Of a DNA stretch of 64,000 bases, positions 55,402-61,961 are shown one piece after another. Position 1 is the first letter of the stretch, and every line of letters begins with the position of its first letter. The notes under the pieces were generated by a model, which worked only from the letters and a program-made list of their open reading frames with translations, did no database searches and was not told the DNA's origin. The DNA is from Alistipes sp. (GTDB lineage Bacteria > Bacteroidota > Bacteroidia > Bacteroidales > Rikenellaceae), in contig JAFQHI010000005.1 in NCBI GenBank assembly GCA_017398045.1, forward strand, positions 1-64,000. The letters are read 5' to 3'. A program made the position numbers and the translations under genes.

Positions 55402-56544
55402 ATGAAACACCTTTTTCTAACCTTGTGCGCCCTCTGCGCAACCCTTTCGCTCACGGCCCAGGAGGCCCTGTGGGAAGGGCCACTGCCCCTCTCGCCCGAA
55501 CAACACGCCGACCGCTCGGTCACCTTCCGCTACACCGCCCCCGAAGCCGAAAAGGTGGAGCTTTCGGGCGACTTTGCCGCCCAGCCCCTTCCGATGACAC
55601 GCAATGCGGAGGGCATCTGGGAGGTAACGACCGAACCGCTCGAATCGGAGCTTTATACCTACTCGTTTATGGTGGACGGGGTGCGGGTCATCGACCCCTC
55701 GAACGTACACACCGTGCGCGACATCGCCACGGTGAGCAACCTCTTCATCGTTGCCGGTGAACGCGGTGACCTCTACAGCGTCCTCCAGACCCCGCACGGC
55801 ACCCTCTCGAAGGTGTGGTATCCCTCGCCCACGCTCGGCATCGAGCGACGCATGACCATCTACACCCCGCCCGGGTACGAGGAGGGCAAGGGCCGTTATC
55901 CGGTCCTCTACCTGCTGCACGGCATGGGTGGCGACGAGGAGGCATGGCCCGCCTTGGGTCGCACGGCCCAGATTTTGGACAACCTCATCGCCCAAGGCAA
56001 GGCCGAAAAGATGATTGTCGTGATGACCAACGGCAACGCCATCCAGCAGGCCGCCCCGGGCCATAGTCCGAAGGGGCTTTACAAACCGCAATTCAAACTC
56101 CCGAAGACGATGGAGGGTTCGTTCGAGAAGTCGTTTACGGATGTGGTGGCCTACGTAGATAAACACTACCGCACCATCGCCAAGCGCGAGAAACGCGCCA
56201 TTGCCGGCCTCTCGATGGGTGGGTTCCACGCCCTGCACATCTCGCGCACGATGCCCAAGACGTTCGACTACGTGGGTCTCTTCTCGGCTGCTACGATGCG
56301 TGGCGAGGGGGAGGCGTTCTACGGCGATATGGACCAAACGCTGGCCGCACAACGCGATAACGGATTGAAAATCTACTGGATAGGTTGCGGTACGGAGGAT
56401 TTTCTGTGGAAGATGAACGCCCAATTCCGCGCCAAACTCGACCAGCTGGAATTCCCCTACCACTTCCGCGAAAGCGACGGGGGTCACACCTGGCGCAACT
56501 GGCGAATCTACCTCACGGAGTTTTCGCAACTGCTCTTCAAATAG
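55402..56544 (+). CDS. Secreted esterase D/CE1-like hydrolase with N-terminal early-set domain
   Basis: A 380-residue exported protein. The signal peptide ends LSLTAQE (about residue 20). A CBM48/esterase-N-like Ig domain (about 25-110, FRYTAPEAEKVELSGDF) precedes an alpha/beta hydrolase (about 130-380). The oxyanion region is LLHGMGGDEEAWP, the nucleophile is S271 in AGLSMGG, and the His is in SDGGHTWRNW. Related proteins include feruloyl and acetyl xylan esterases, so a polysaccharide ester is a plausible substrate, but no xylanase is nearby. It follows the LytTR gene closely and ends with a terminator. Confidence 0.88.
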   Translation: MKHLFLTLCALCATLSLTAQEALWEGPLPLSPEQHADRSVTFRYTAPEAEKVELSGDFAAQPLPMTRNAEGIWEVTTEPLESELYTYSFMVDGVRVIDPSNVHTVRDIATVSNLFIVAGERGDLYSVLQTPHGTLSKVWYPSPTLGIERRMTIYTPPGYEEGKGRYPVLYLLHGMGGDEEAWPALGRTAQILDNLIAQGKAEKMIVVMTNGNAIQQAAPGHSPKGLYKPQFKLPKTMEGSFEKSFTDVVAYVDKHYRTIAKREKRAIAGLSMGGFHALHISRTMPKTFDYVGLFSAATMRGEGEAFYGDMDQTLAAQRDNGLKIYWIGCGTEDFLWKMNAQFRAKLDQLEFPYHFRESDGGHTWRNWRIYLTEFSQLLFK

Positions 56545-56572
56545 GCCGCTTTTCACCTTACTTTATACGATA

Positions 56573-56606
56573 AGAGCCTTCTTGTTTGCAGGAAGGTTCT
56601 TTTTTT
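56573..56606 (+). terminator. Terminator after the esterase gene, interleaved with the trkH promoter
   Basis: AGAGCCTTC (56573-56581) pairs with GAAGGTTCT (56592-56600) with one G-U pair, followed by six T (56601-56606). The 10-nt loop contains the -33 TTTG of trkH. Confidence 0.85.
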
Positions 56607-56615
56607 GTATCTTTG
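56585..56615 (+). promoter_or_regulatory. Promoter of trkH
   Basis: TTTG (56585-56588), 19 bp, TATCTTTG (56608-56615), a full consensus match, 24 nt before the ATG at 56640. The -33 lies in the loop of the esterase terminator. Confidence 0.85.
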
Positions 56616-56639
56616 TCCTTGTCTCCAACCAACACCACG

Positions 56640-58466
56640 ATGAAACACTTTTCCTGGAAGCCGCTGTGGCCCTCTACGCAGACCCAACGTCGCATCCGTT
56701 TTTGGGTGCAGACGCTCTCGTTTATCGTCTCGGTGGTGGTGCTGGGAGCCTTGTTTATCGATTACGGCTACACGTTGAAGCCCCACGAGACGGAATATGT
56801 CCATGCCATCTACCACTTCGGCAAACTCTTTTACCTGATTCTCTTCTCGGCCACACTGCTGTTGCAGGTGCGTCGGCTGCGACGCAAGGCTATCCTTATG
56901 ACCCTTATCACGGGGTTGGCACTCTACTCGCTCATGCTCCCCCATTGGTTCCCCCTCTCATCGGCCGAAAGTCCGCTTCGGGGGCTGTGGCACCTGTTCG
57001 AGAACACCTATTACGTCGGGGCCATCCTTGGGCTGTTTGCCACCATGGAGCTTTCGCGGGCCGTGGTCAATTTCATCAACAAACGCACGAATCCCGCCCT
57101 GATGCTGGCCGCAGGATTTGCCGTCATCATTGCAATCGGCACCCTGCTGCTGCTCGTTCCGCGCTCCACCCTGCCCCACATCCACCTCTCGGTGGTCGAT
57201 GCCCTCTTTGTGGCCACTTCGTCGGTCTGCGTCACGGGACTTTCGCCCGTTGAATTGGCCACCACCTTCACCCTCGAAGGGCAGACCGTCATCCTGCTCC
57301 TGATTCAAATCGGAGGGTTAGGCGTGATGACCATCACGAGCTTTTTCGCCCTCTTTTTCATGGGCAACACGGGCCTTTACAACCAATTTGCCCTGCGTGA
57401 TATGCTCTCCTCGGAGACCTTCTCGTCGCTCGTCTCGGCCCTGCTCTACATCCTGGGCTTCACCTTCGTTATCGAGCTGTGCGGGGCGGCTCTGATTTGG
57501 CACAGCATCCACGGCACGCTCGGCTACTCGCTCCATGAAGAGCTGTATTTTTCGCTCTTTCATGCCGTTTCGGCCTTCTGCAATGCCGGCTTCTCGACCC
57601 TCGAAGGAAATCTGGGCAATGAGCTGATTCTCACCGCCCACAACGGATTCTACCTCTGGATTTCGCTCCTTATCGTCCTGGGCGGTATCGGATTTCCGAT
57701 TCTGGTCAATTTCAAAAACATCCTCTTCTACCACCTCCGCATGGCGGCCTACCGCCTCCTCGGCGTGGGACAGAAGCCGATACGCTACCGCCACCTGACG
57801 AACATCAACACGAAAATCGTCCTCTTCATCACCGCCCTGCTGCTGGTCGGCGGCACCCTCTGGGTAGGCTGCCTGGAGTGGAACGGAGCCTTCCACGGCA
57901 TGACTACGGGCGAGAAGCTGACCCAATCGCTCTTCAATGCCGTAGCCCCGCGAACGGCCGGATTCAACAGCGTGGACCTGCGCGAATTTTCGTTTATGAC
58001 CCTGCTCGGCTACCTCTTCTTGATGTGGGTCGGTGGTGGTTCACAGTCCACGGCGGGTGGTCTGAAGGTCAACACGCTCGGTGTGGCGTGGGCCAACTTC
58101 CTCTCCGTGATACGCGGACGCGAACGGGTCACCCTCTTCGGCCGCGAGATTCCGGCCGAATCGGTACGCCGCGCCTCGGCCACCATCTTTGCCTCGATGA
58201 GCGCGATACTCACGGCCTTCGTGCTGCTCGTCGCCATCGAACCTTCGATTCACCCCACGCGACTGCTGTTCGAGACCATCTCGGCCCTCTCGACCGTCGG
58301 GTCGTCGTTGGGCGTAACCCCCGAATTGGGCGAGGCGGGCAAACTCATCCTGACGGGGTTGATGTTCATGGGTCGTGTCGGCCTGATTACCGTGCTGATG
58401 AGCCTCCTGCCTGCACGTCCCGCCCCCAAATATCGCCTCCCGAAAGACAACGTAATCATCAACTAA
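56640..58466 (+). CDS. trkH: TrkH-type potassium uptake protein
   Basis: A 608-residue Trk/Ktr channel subunit. About 150 N-terminal residues with extra membrane helices precede the four-fold channel repeat. The four pore-loop motifs are visible as SSVCVTGLS, HAVSAFCNAGFST, VAPRTAGFNS and ALSTVGSSLGV. K+ enters through this subunit, gated by a TrkA-type nucleotide-binding protein, whose gene follows 13 bp later. I start at the ATG at 56640 because it lies downstream of the promoter; the longer frame would begin inside the terminator hairpin. Confidence 0.95.
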   Translation: MKHFSWKPLWPSTQTQRRIRFWVQTLSFIVSVVVLGALFIDYGYTLKPHETEYVHAIYHFGKLFYLILFSATLLLQVRRLRRKAILMTLITGLALYSLMLPHWFPLSSAESPLRGLWHLFENTYYVGAILGLFATMELSRAVVNFINKRTNPALMLAAGFAVIIAIGTLLLLVPRSTLPHIHLSVVDALFVATSSVCVTGLSPVELATTFTLEGQTVILLLIQIGGLGVMTITSFFALFFMGNTGLYNQFALRDMLSSETFSSLVSALLYILGFTFVIELCGAALIWHSIHGTLGYSLHEELYFSLFHAVSAFCNAGFSTLEGNLGNELILTAHNGFYLWISLLIVLGGIGFPILVNFKNILFYHLRMAAYRLLGVGQKPIRYRHLTNINTKIVLFITALLLVGGTLWVGCLEWNGAFHGMTTGEKLTQSLFNAVAPRTAGFNSVDLREFSFMTLLGYLFLMWVGGGSQSTAGGLKVNTLGVAWANFLSVIRGRERVTLFGREIPAESVRRASATIFASMSAILTAFVLLVAIEPSIHPTRLLFETISALSTVGSSLGVTPELGEAGKLILTGLMFMGRVGLITVLMSLLPARPAPKYRLPKDNVIIN

Positions 58467-58479
58467 CACCCTTATAGGT

Positions 58480-58899
58480 ATGAAATATTTAGTCATTGGA
58501 TTGGGTAACTTCGGCAAAACGCTGGCCGAGGAGCTGACCGAGCAAGGCAACGATGTGATTGGCATCGACCTGAACGAACACCGCATCGAAGAGGTCAAAA
58601 ATCGCATTGCGGTGGCCTATATCCTCGATGCCACCGAGAAGGCGGCCCTCAAGGCCCTTCCGTTGGACGATATCGACTGCGCCATCGTGGCCATCGGCCA
58701 GAGCATGGATGCTTCGCTGCGTGCCGTGGCGGCACTCAAAGAGCTGGGTGTAAGACAGATTTATGCCCGCGCCCTCGACGCAACGCACCAATCCATCCTT
58801 GCCGCCATGTCGATTCGTCGCATCTTCATTCCCGAGAGCTATGCGGCCCGCGCCTTTGCCCGCAAACTCGGCAACAACGAAGAGGCCGAATTGTTATAA
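58480..58899 (+). CDS. TrkA/KtrA N-domain protein lacking the C-terminal RCK_C domain
   Basis: A 139-residue Rossmann NAD(H)/ATP-binding protein that gates TrkH. It opens VIGLGNFGKTLAEELTEQG (glycine-rich GxGxxG), with the acidic ribose-binding residue in GIDLNEHR, and ends GNNEEAELL. Typical KtrA/TrkA proteins are ~220 residues or more and carry a TrkA-C ligand domain, which is absent here. No coding continuation is visible in the ~110 bp after the stop. It may be a natural short form or a truncation. Confidence 0.9.
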   Translation: MKYLVIGLGNFGKTLAEELTEQGNDVIGIDLNEHRIEEVKNRIAVAYILDATEKAALKALPLDDIDCAIVAIGQSMDASLRAVAALKELGVRQIYARALDATHQSILAAMSIRRIFIPESYAARAFARKLGNNEEAELL

Positions 58900-58951
58900 C
58901 GCCCGCCTAAAAATTTATGCCGTGAGCGGCTCGTTGCGCCGAATTTTTCAC

Positions 58952-58959
58952 TATCTTTG
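58952..58959 (+). promoter_or_regulatory. -7 box of purC
   Basis: TATCTTTG, 51 nt upstream of the purC ATG. A TTG at 58934 is only 15 bp away, so the -33 is uncertain. Confidence 0.55.
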
Positions 58960-59010
58960 CGCGGCAACAGTCCCCAAAAAAGAACAATCAAACAAAAACA
59001 AGATACCCAA

Positions 59011-59955
59011 ATGGAAGCTATCGTAAAGACCAATTTCAACCTGCCGGGTCAGCAGGACCACTATGTAGGTAAGGTGCGTGATGTCTATTCAATCGAGGGC
59101 GACTACCTCGTGATGGTCGTTTCGGACCGCATCTCGGCCTTTGATGTTGTACTGCCGAAGGGCATCCCCTTCAAGGGTCAGGTATTGAACCAAATCGCAG
59201 CCAAATTTCTCGATGCCACGTCGGATATTCTGCCCAACTGGAAGATTGCCGTACCCGACCCGATGGTAACCGTAGGCCATAAGTGCGAGCCGTTCAAGGT
59301 CGAAATGGTGATTCGCGGCTACCTCTCGGGCCACGCATGGCGCGAGTATAAGGCCGGCAAGCGCACCATCTGCGGTGTCGAAATGCCCGAGGGCATGGTC
59401 GAGAACCAGAAGTTCCCCACCCCGATTATCACCCCGACGACGAAGGCTGCCGAGGGTCACGACGAGGATATCTCGAAGGAGGAGATTATCGCCCAGGGTA
59501 TCGTGAGCCGCGAGGATTACGAGCAGTTGGAGGCCTACACGCGCGCCATCTTCAAGCGCGGTACGGAGATTGCCGCCAAGATGGGGCTGATTCTGGTCGA
59601 TACGAAGTATGAGTTCGGCAAGAAGAACGGCGTGATTTACCTCATGGACGAGATTCACACCCCCGATTCGTCGCGCTATTTCTACGCCGAGGGCTACGAG
59701 GAGCGTCTGGCAAAGGGCGAGAAGCAGAAGCAGCTCTCGAAGGAGTTCGTGCGCGAGTGGCTGATGGCCAACGGTTTCCAGGGTCTGGAGGGCCAGCAGG
59801 TCCCCGAAATGACCCCCGAGATTGTTGAGAGCATCACCGACCGCTACATCGAGTTGTATGAAAACATCACGGGCGAGAAGTTCATGAAGGCCGAGGGTGA
59901 CAACATCGAGGAGCGCATCGAGAAGAATGTCACCGAGTGGCTCAACAAGCTCTAA
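59011..59955 (+). CDS. purC: Phosphoribosylaminoimidazole-succinocarboxamide synthase
   Basis: A 314-residue SAICAR synthase of de novo purine synthesis, joining CAIR and aspartate with ATP. Motifs are [49 protein letters not shown], and [14 protein letters not shown]. Length fits the Bacteroidota/eukaryote-like form (~310) instead of the shorter ~240-residue type. I place the start at the ATG at 59011, since an upstream in-frame start would add an out-of-family segment. It ends with a strong terminator. Confidence 0.97.
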   Translation: MEAIVKTNFNLPGQQDHYVGKVRDVYSIEGDYLVMVVSDRISAFDVVLPKGIPFKGQVLNQIAAKFLDATSDILPNWKIAVPDPMVTVGHKCEPFKVEMVIRGYLSGHAWREYKAGKRTICGVEMPEGMVENQKFPTPIITPTTKAAEGHDEDISKEEIIAQGIVSREDYEQLEAYTRAIFKRGTEIAAKMGLILVDTKYEFGKKNGVIYLMDEIHTPDSSRYFYAEGYEERLAKGEKQKQLSKEFVREWLMANGFQGLEGQQVPEMTPEIVESITDRYIELYENITGEKFMKAEGDNIEERIEKNVTEWLNKL

Positions 59956-59978
59956 ATCCGCACAAACGCAACCAGTTG

Positions 59979-60010
59979 AAAAGCCACTCCAACAATGGGG
60001 TGGCTTTTTT
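59979..60010 (+). terminator. Terminator of purC
   Basis: AAAAGCCACTCC (59979-59990) pairs with GGGGTGGCTTTT (59997-60008) around AACAAT, then T-run to 60010. It ends 9 nt before the next ATG. Confidence 0.9.
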
Positions 60011-60019
60011 GAACGCACC

Positions 60020-61018
60020 ATGAACCGCCACGACCTTTTCAAACGCGCCATCGCCCTCTTTCGAGCCGGCACGGAACACGACCGCGAGGCCGTTTCCTTG
60101 CTGCATCGGGCCATGTGCGGTTTTCAGGTACACCCCGCCATACCCGCTTGGATAGGTTGGGCGCACAAGAACGGGCGCGGTGTACCGAAAGATGCTTACA
60201 CCGCGCTGATGTGGTATCGCAGGGCGGTGAAAGCACTACGCTACAACGACCCGAACGAGGCGTGGATTAAGGAGCGCGTACAACGCCTCGAGGCGCAGAA
60301 TCCGCAGCCGCAACCCACCCCTAACGAGGTGCATGAGTGGGGATTGGGGCGCGTGAAAATCAAACGGGGCAAGCAGTACGGCTACCGCCTGCACGACACA
60401 TACGCCGAAGTTACGCTCACCGAGGTGCCGATGTACGATGAGGCCCTCGTTCGCCTATGGAAACTACTCGAAGAGCGCGAAGCGAGGCGCGAAAAGGACC
60501 TTTTACCCGCCCTCCTGGATGAAAACCTCAAGCGCGACTACCCCCTCTTCGAACTCCGCATCGAGCGCGGTCGCGGAGAGCAGTTCAGCCACCGCAAGGA
60601 GGGTATCCGCTACACGCTTATCACACCCCACGCCACCCGCTTCGAGGAGCGCATCACGCGCGAAGCAATCATCCGCCACGGCTTGCGCCTGATGAAGATG
60701 GCGGCCGAGGAGTATCTTCCCAAGCGGCTGAAGGAGCTGTCGGAGCGCGTCGGACTCGGCTACGCGCATTGCCACATCTCACACGGAAACAAAACACTCG
60801 GAAGCTTCTACTATAAAAGCAAAGATATCGACCTCTCCTATCACCTCCTAAAACGCACACCAATTCAGGTTGATGCAGTCATCATCCACGAGTTGTGCCA
60901 CGGGGTCGAGTTCAACCACTACAACGAATTTCATTACACCATGGAGCGATACGGAGGTGCGGCAATTGCTCATGCCGACCGCCACCTCTACGACCACCAC
61001 GTCCCGACCGAGATTTAA
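60020..61018 (+). CDS. YgjP-like M48 metallopeptidase domain protein with Sel1-like N-terminus
   Basis: A 332-residue protein. The N-terminal ~95 residues resemble a Sel1/TPR-like repeat (GWAHKNGRGVPKDAYTALMWYRRA). The C-terminal half is a YgjP/DUF45 metalloprotein with zinc motif HELCH in IIHELCHGVEFNHYNEFH and preceding GSFYYKSKDIDLSYHLL. Function of the family is unknown. It is a paralogue in type of the 183-residue protein at 14632-15183. I choose the ATG at 60020; the open frame continues upstream into purC but no better start is evident. There is no separate promoter visible, so it may rely on read-through of the purC terminator. Confidence 0.8.
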   Translation: MNRHDLFKRAIALFRAGTEHDREAVSLLHRAMCGFQVHPAIPAWIGWAHKNGRGVPKDAYTALMWYRRAVKALRYNDPNEAWIKERVQRLEAQNPQPQPTPNEVHEWGLGRVKIKRGKQYGYRLHDTYAEVTLTEVPMYDEALVRLWKLLEEREARREKDLLPALLDENLKRDYPLFELRIERGRGEQFSHRKEGIRYTLITPHATRFEERITREAIIRHGLRLMKMAAEEYLPKRLKELSERVGLGYAHCHISHGNKTLGSFYYKSKDIDLSYHLLKRTPIQVDAVIIHELCHGVEFNHYNEFHYTMERYGGAAIAHADRHLYDHHVPTEI

Positions 61019-61151
61019 GGGCCTCGCAACCAATGTATATCCGGGCGCATCGAGGAATAATTGAATAAAAAGAACGAAAAAGCGGAGCAAGATTTTGTTT
61101 TTTCAAAATTCGTTTCTATCTTTGCCATCCCGATTCAACGATTATCGGCCT

Positions 61152-61235
61152 GCCCGGATGGCGGAATCGGTAGACGCGTTGGTCTCAAACACCAATGTCA
61201 GCAATGACGTGCCGGTTCGACCCCGGCTCCGGGTA
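61152..61235 (+). tRNA. tRNA-Leu (anticodon CAA)
   Basis: An 84-nt class II tRNA. The acceptor GCCCGGA (61152-61158) pairs with TCCGGGT (61228-61234) with a G-U end. The anticodon arm TTGGT-CTCAAAC-ACCAA places CAA at positions 34-36. A long variable arm follows, and the T-arm is GCCGG-TTCGACC-CCGGC (61211-61227). The discriminator is A at 61235. CCA is not encoded. A terminator hairpin begins 4 nt later. Confidence 0.95.
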
Positions 61236-61271
61236 CGAAAGAGAGAAACTTTGGTTTCTCTCTTTTTTTGT
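61216..61271. repeat. Direct repeat copy 1: tRNA-Leu 3' end plus terminator
   Basis: These 56 bases (T-loop, acceptor 3' strand, terminator stem-loop and T-run) are identical to 61514-61569, 298 bp downstream. The arrangement resembles attL/attR of an element integrated at a tRNA 3' end. Confidence 0.9.
61240..61269 (+). terminator. Terminator of tRNA-Leu
   Basis: AGAGAGAAAC (61240-61249) pairs with GTTTCTCTCT (61254-61263) around TTTG, followed by a T-run. Confidence 0.9.
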
Positions 61272-61306
61272 ATTTTATGGTCGTTGGCGAGGGACTTCGT
61301 CCTCCC

Positions 61307-61362
61307 GCTGATGTGATTGGCTTCTTATGCGTGCAAGCCCGCCAGACGCCAATCACATCAGC
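61307..61362. repeat. 15-bp perfect inverted repeat
   Basis: GCTGATGTGATTGGC (61307-61321) and its exact complement GCCAATCACATCAGC (61348-61362) are separated by 26 bp. A 9-bp inverted repeat GCGCGGACA/TGTCCGCGC also lies at about 61435-61494. No gene is seen between 61236 and 61961. Confidence 0.85.
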
Positions 61363-61513
61363 GTTTGCCTACGGCAAGCTCGCCACATCCGAACTAATTC
61401 GCAAAGTCGCGGCACTCACTCAATAAGGCGGTTGCGCGGACATATAACCTTGATTGCTCGACCTTCGGTCTGCGCTTGATGGTGTCCGCGCGAGTTCGCA
61501 ACAAGTTGCGACC

Positions 61514-61569
61514 TTCGACCCCGGCTCCGGGTACGAAAGAGAGAAACTTTGGTTTCTCTCTTTTTTTGT
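61514..61569. repeat. Direct repeat copy 2 of the tRNA-Leu 3' end and terminator
   Basis: Perfect 56-bp copy of 61216-61271, not preceded by the rest of a tRNA. Its first part CGACCCCGGCTCCGG (61516-61530) is also perfectly complementary to 61572-61586, so the terminator is enclosed in a further 15-bp stem. Confidence 0.9.
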
Positions 61570-61627
61570 GTCCGGAGCCGGGGTCGCAGCTTCGGTGGCG
61601 TCTCGGCAAACAAACTGTCGCCCATGA

Positions 61628-61740
61628 AATGTGCAGCGTTGCGTTGCAACCACGGGAGATTGTTTGAGCTAAGTTGCTCAAACAAGTTTGGCATCTGACC
61701 TCAAACAATCCCCCTTAAACCTACGGTTTTGCTGCACATT
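61628..61740. repeat. Nested palindrome with mutually exclusive hairpins
   Basis: The outer arms AATGTGCAGC (61628-61637) and GCTGCACATT (61731-61740) are perfect. Inside, GATTGTTTGAG (61658-61668) can pair with CTCAAACAATC (61700-61710). Alternatively TTGTTTGAGC (61660-61669) pairs with GCTCAAACAA (61676-61685). The two pairings exclude each other, as in attenuators or switches. No reading frame of recognisable type overlaps. Confidence 0.7.
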
Positions 61741-61800
61741 CCCCGGGCTATCGTGTCTGCACTCGACTGCTGCGAACCTTCGACACCCGCTGTTTAACCA

Positions 61801-61850
61801 ATAGTCCCTTTAGTTACCTTTAGCAACCTTTAATCACCTTTAGCCCCCAT
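61801..61850. repeat. 10-bp phased CCTTTAG array (array E)
   Basis: Four to five units (ATAGTCCCTT, TAGTTACCTT, TAGCAACCTT, TAATCACCTT, TAGCCCCCAT) in strict 10-bp register. It lies about 35 bp before the AT heptamers of the sulP promoter. Confidence 0.85.
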
Positions 61851-61886
61851 AAAAAAACCTTCCCCTCCTTTAATTCGTCGGTCTTC

Positions 61887-61907
61887 TTTTGAATTTTAAA
61901 TTAAAAT
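61887..61907. repeat. AT-rich heptamers within the sulP promoter
   Basis: TTTTGAA, TTTTAAA and TTAAAAT in 7-bp register. The first supplies the -33 TTTG and the others fill the spacer. Same unit types as at ackA (9253-9287). Confidence 0.8.
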
Positions 61908-61918
61908 TCATACCTTCG
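61888..61918 (+). promoter_or_regulatory. Promoter of the SulP transporter gene
   Basis: TTTG (61888-61891), 19 bp, TACCTTCG (61911-61918), one base off consensus, 43 nt before the ATG. Confidence 0.7.
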
Positions 61919-61961
61919 CGGCTGAAAGTTAGGTTAATAAAAAATTTTAATTTCTGCATTC

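Noticed and set aside
61514-61569. Second tRNA gene
   Set aside because: Only the T-arm/acceptor 3' strand and terminator are present; the D-arm, anticodon arm and 5' acceptor strand are missing.
61394-61708. Small - strand frames in the structured region downstream of tRNA-Leu
   Set aside because: They span inverted repeats and a duplicated tRNA end, have no recognised domain and no promoter, and several frames overlap in the same place, as expected of GC-rich structured non-coding DNA.
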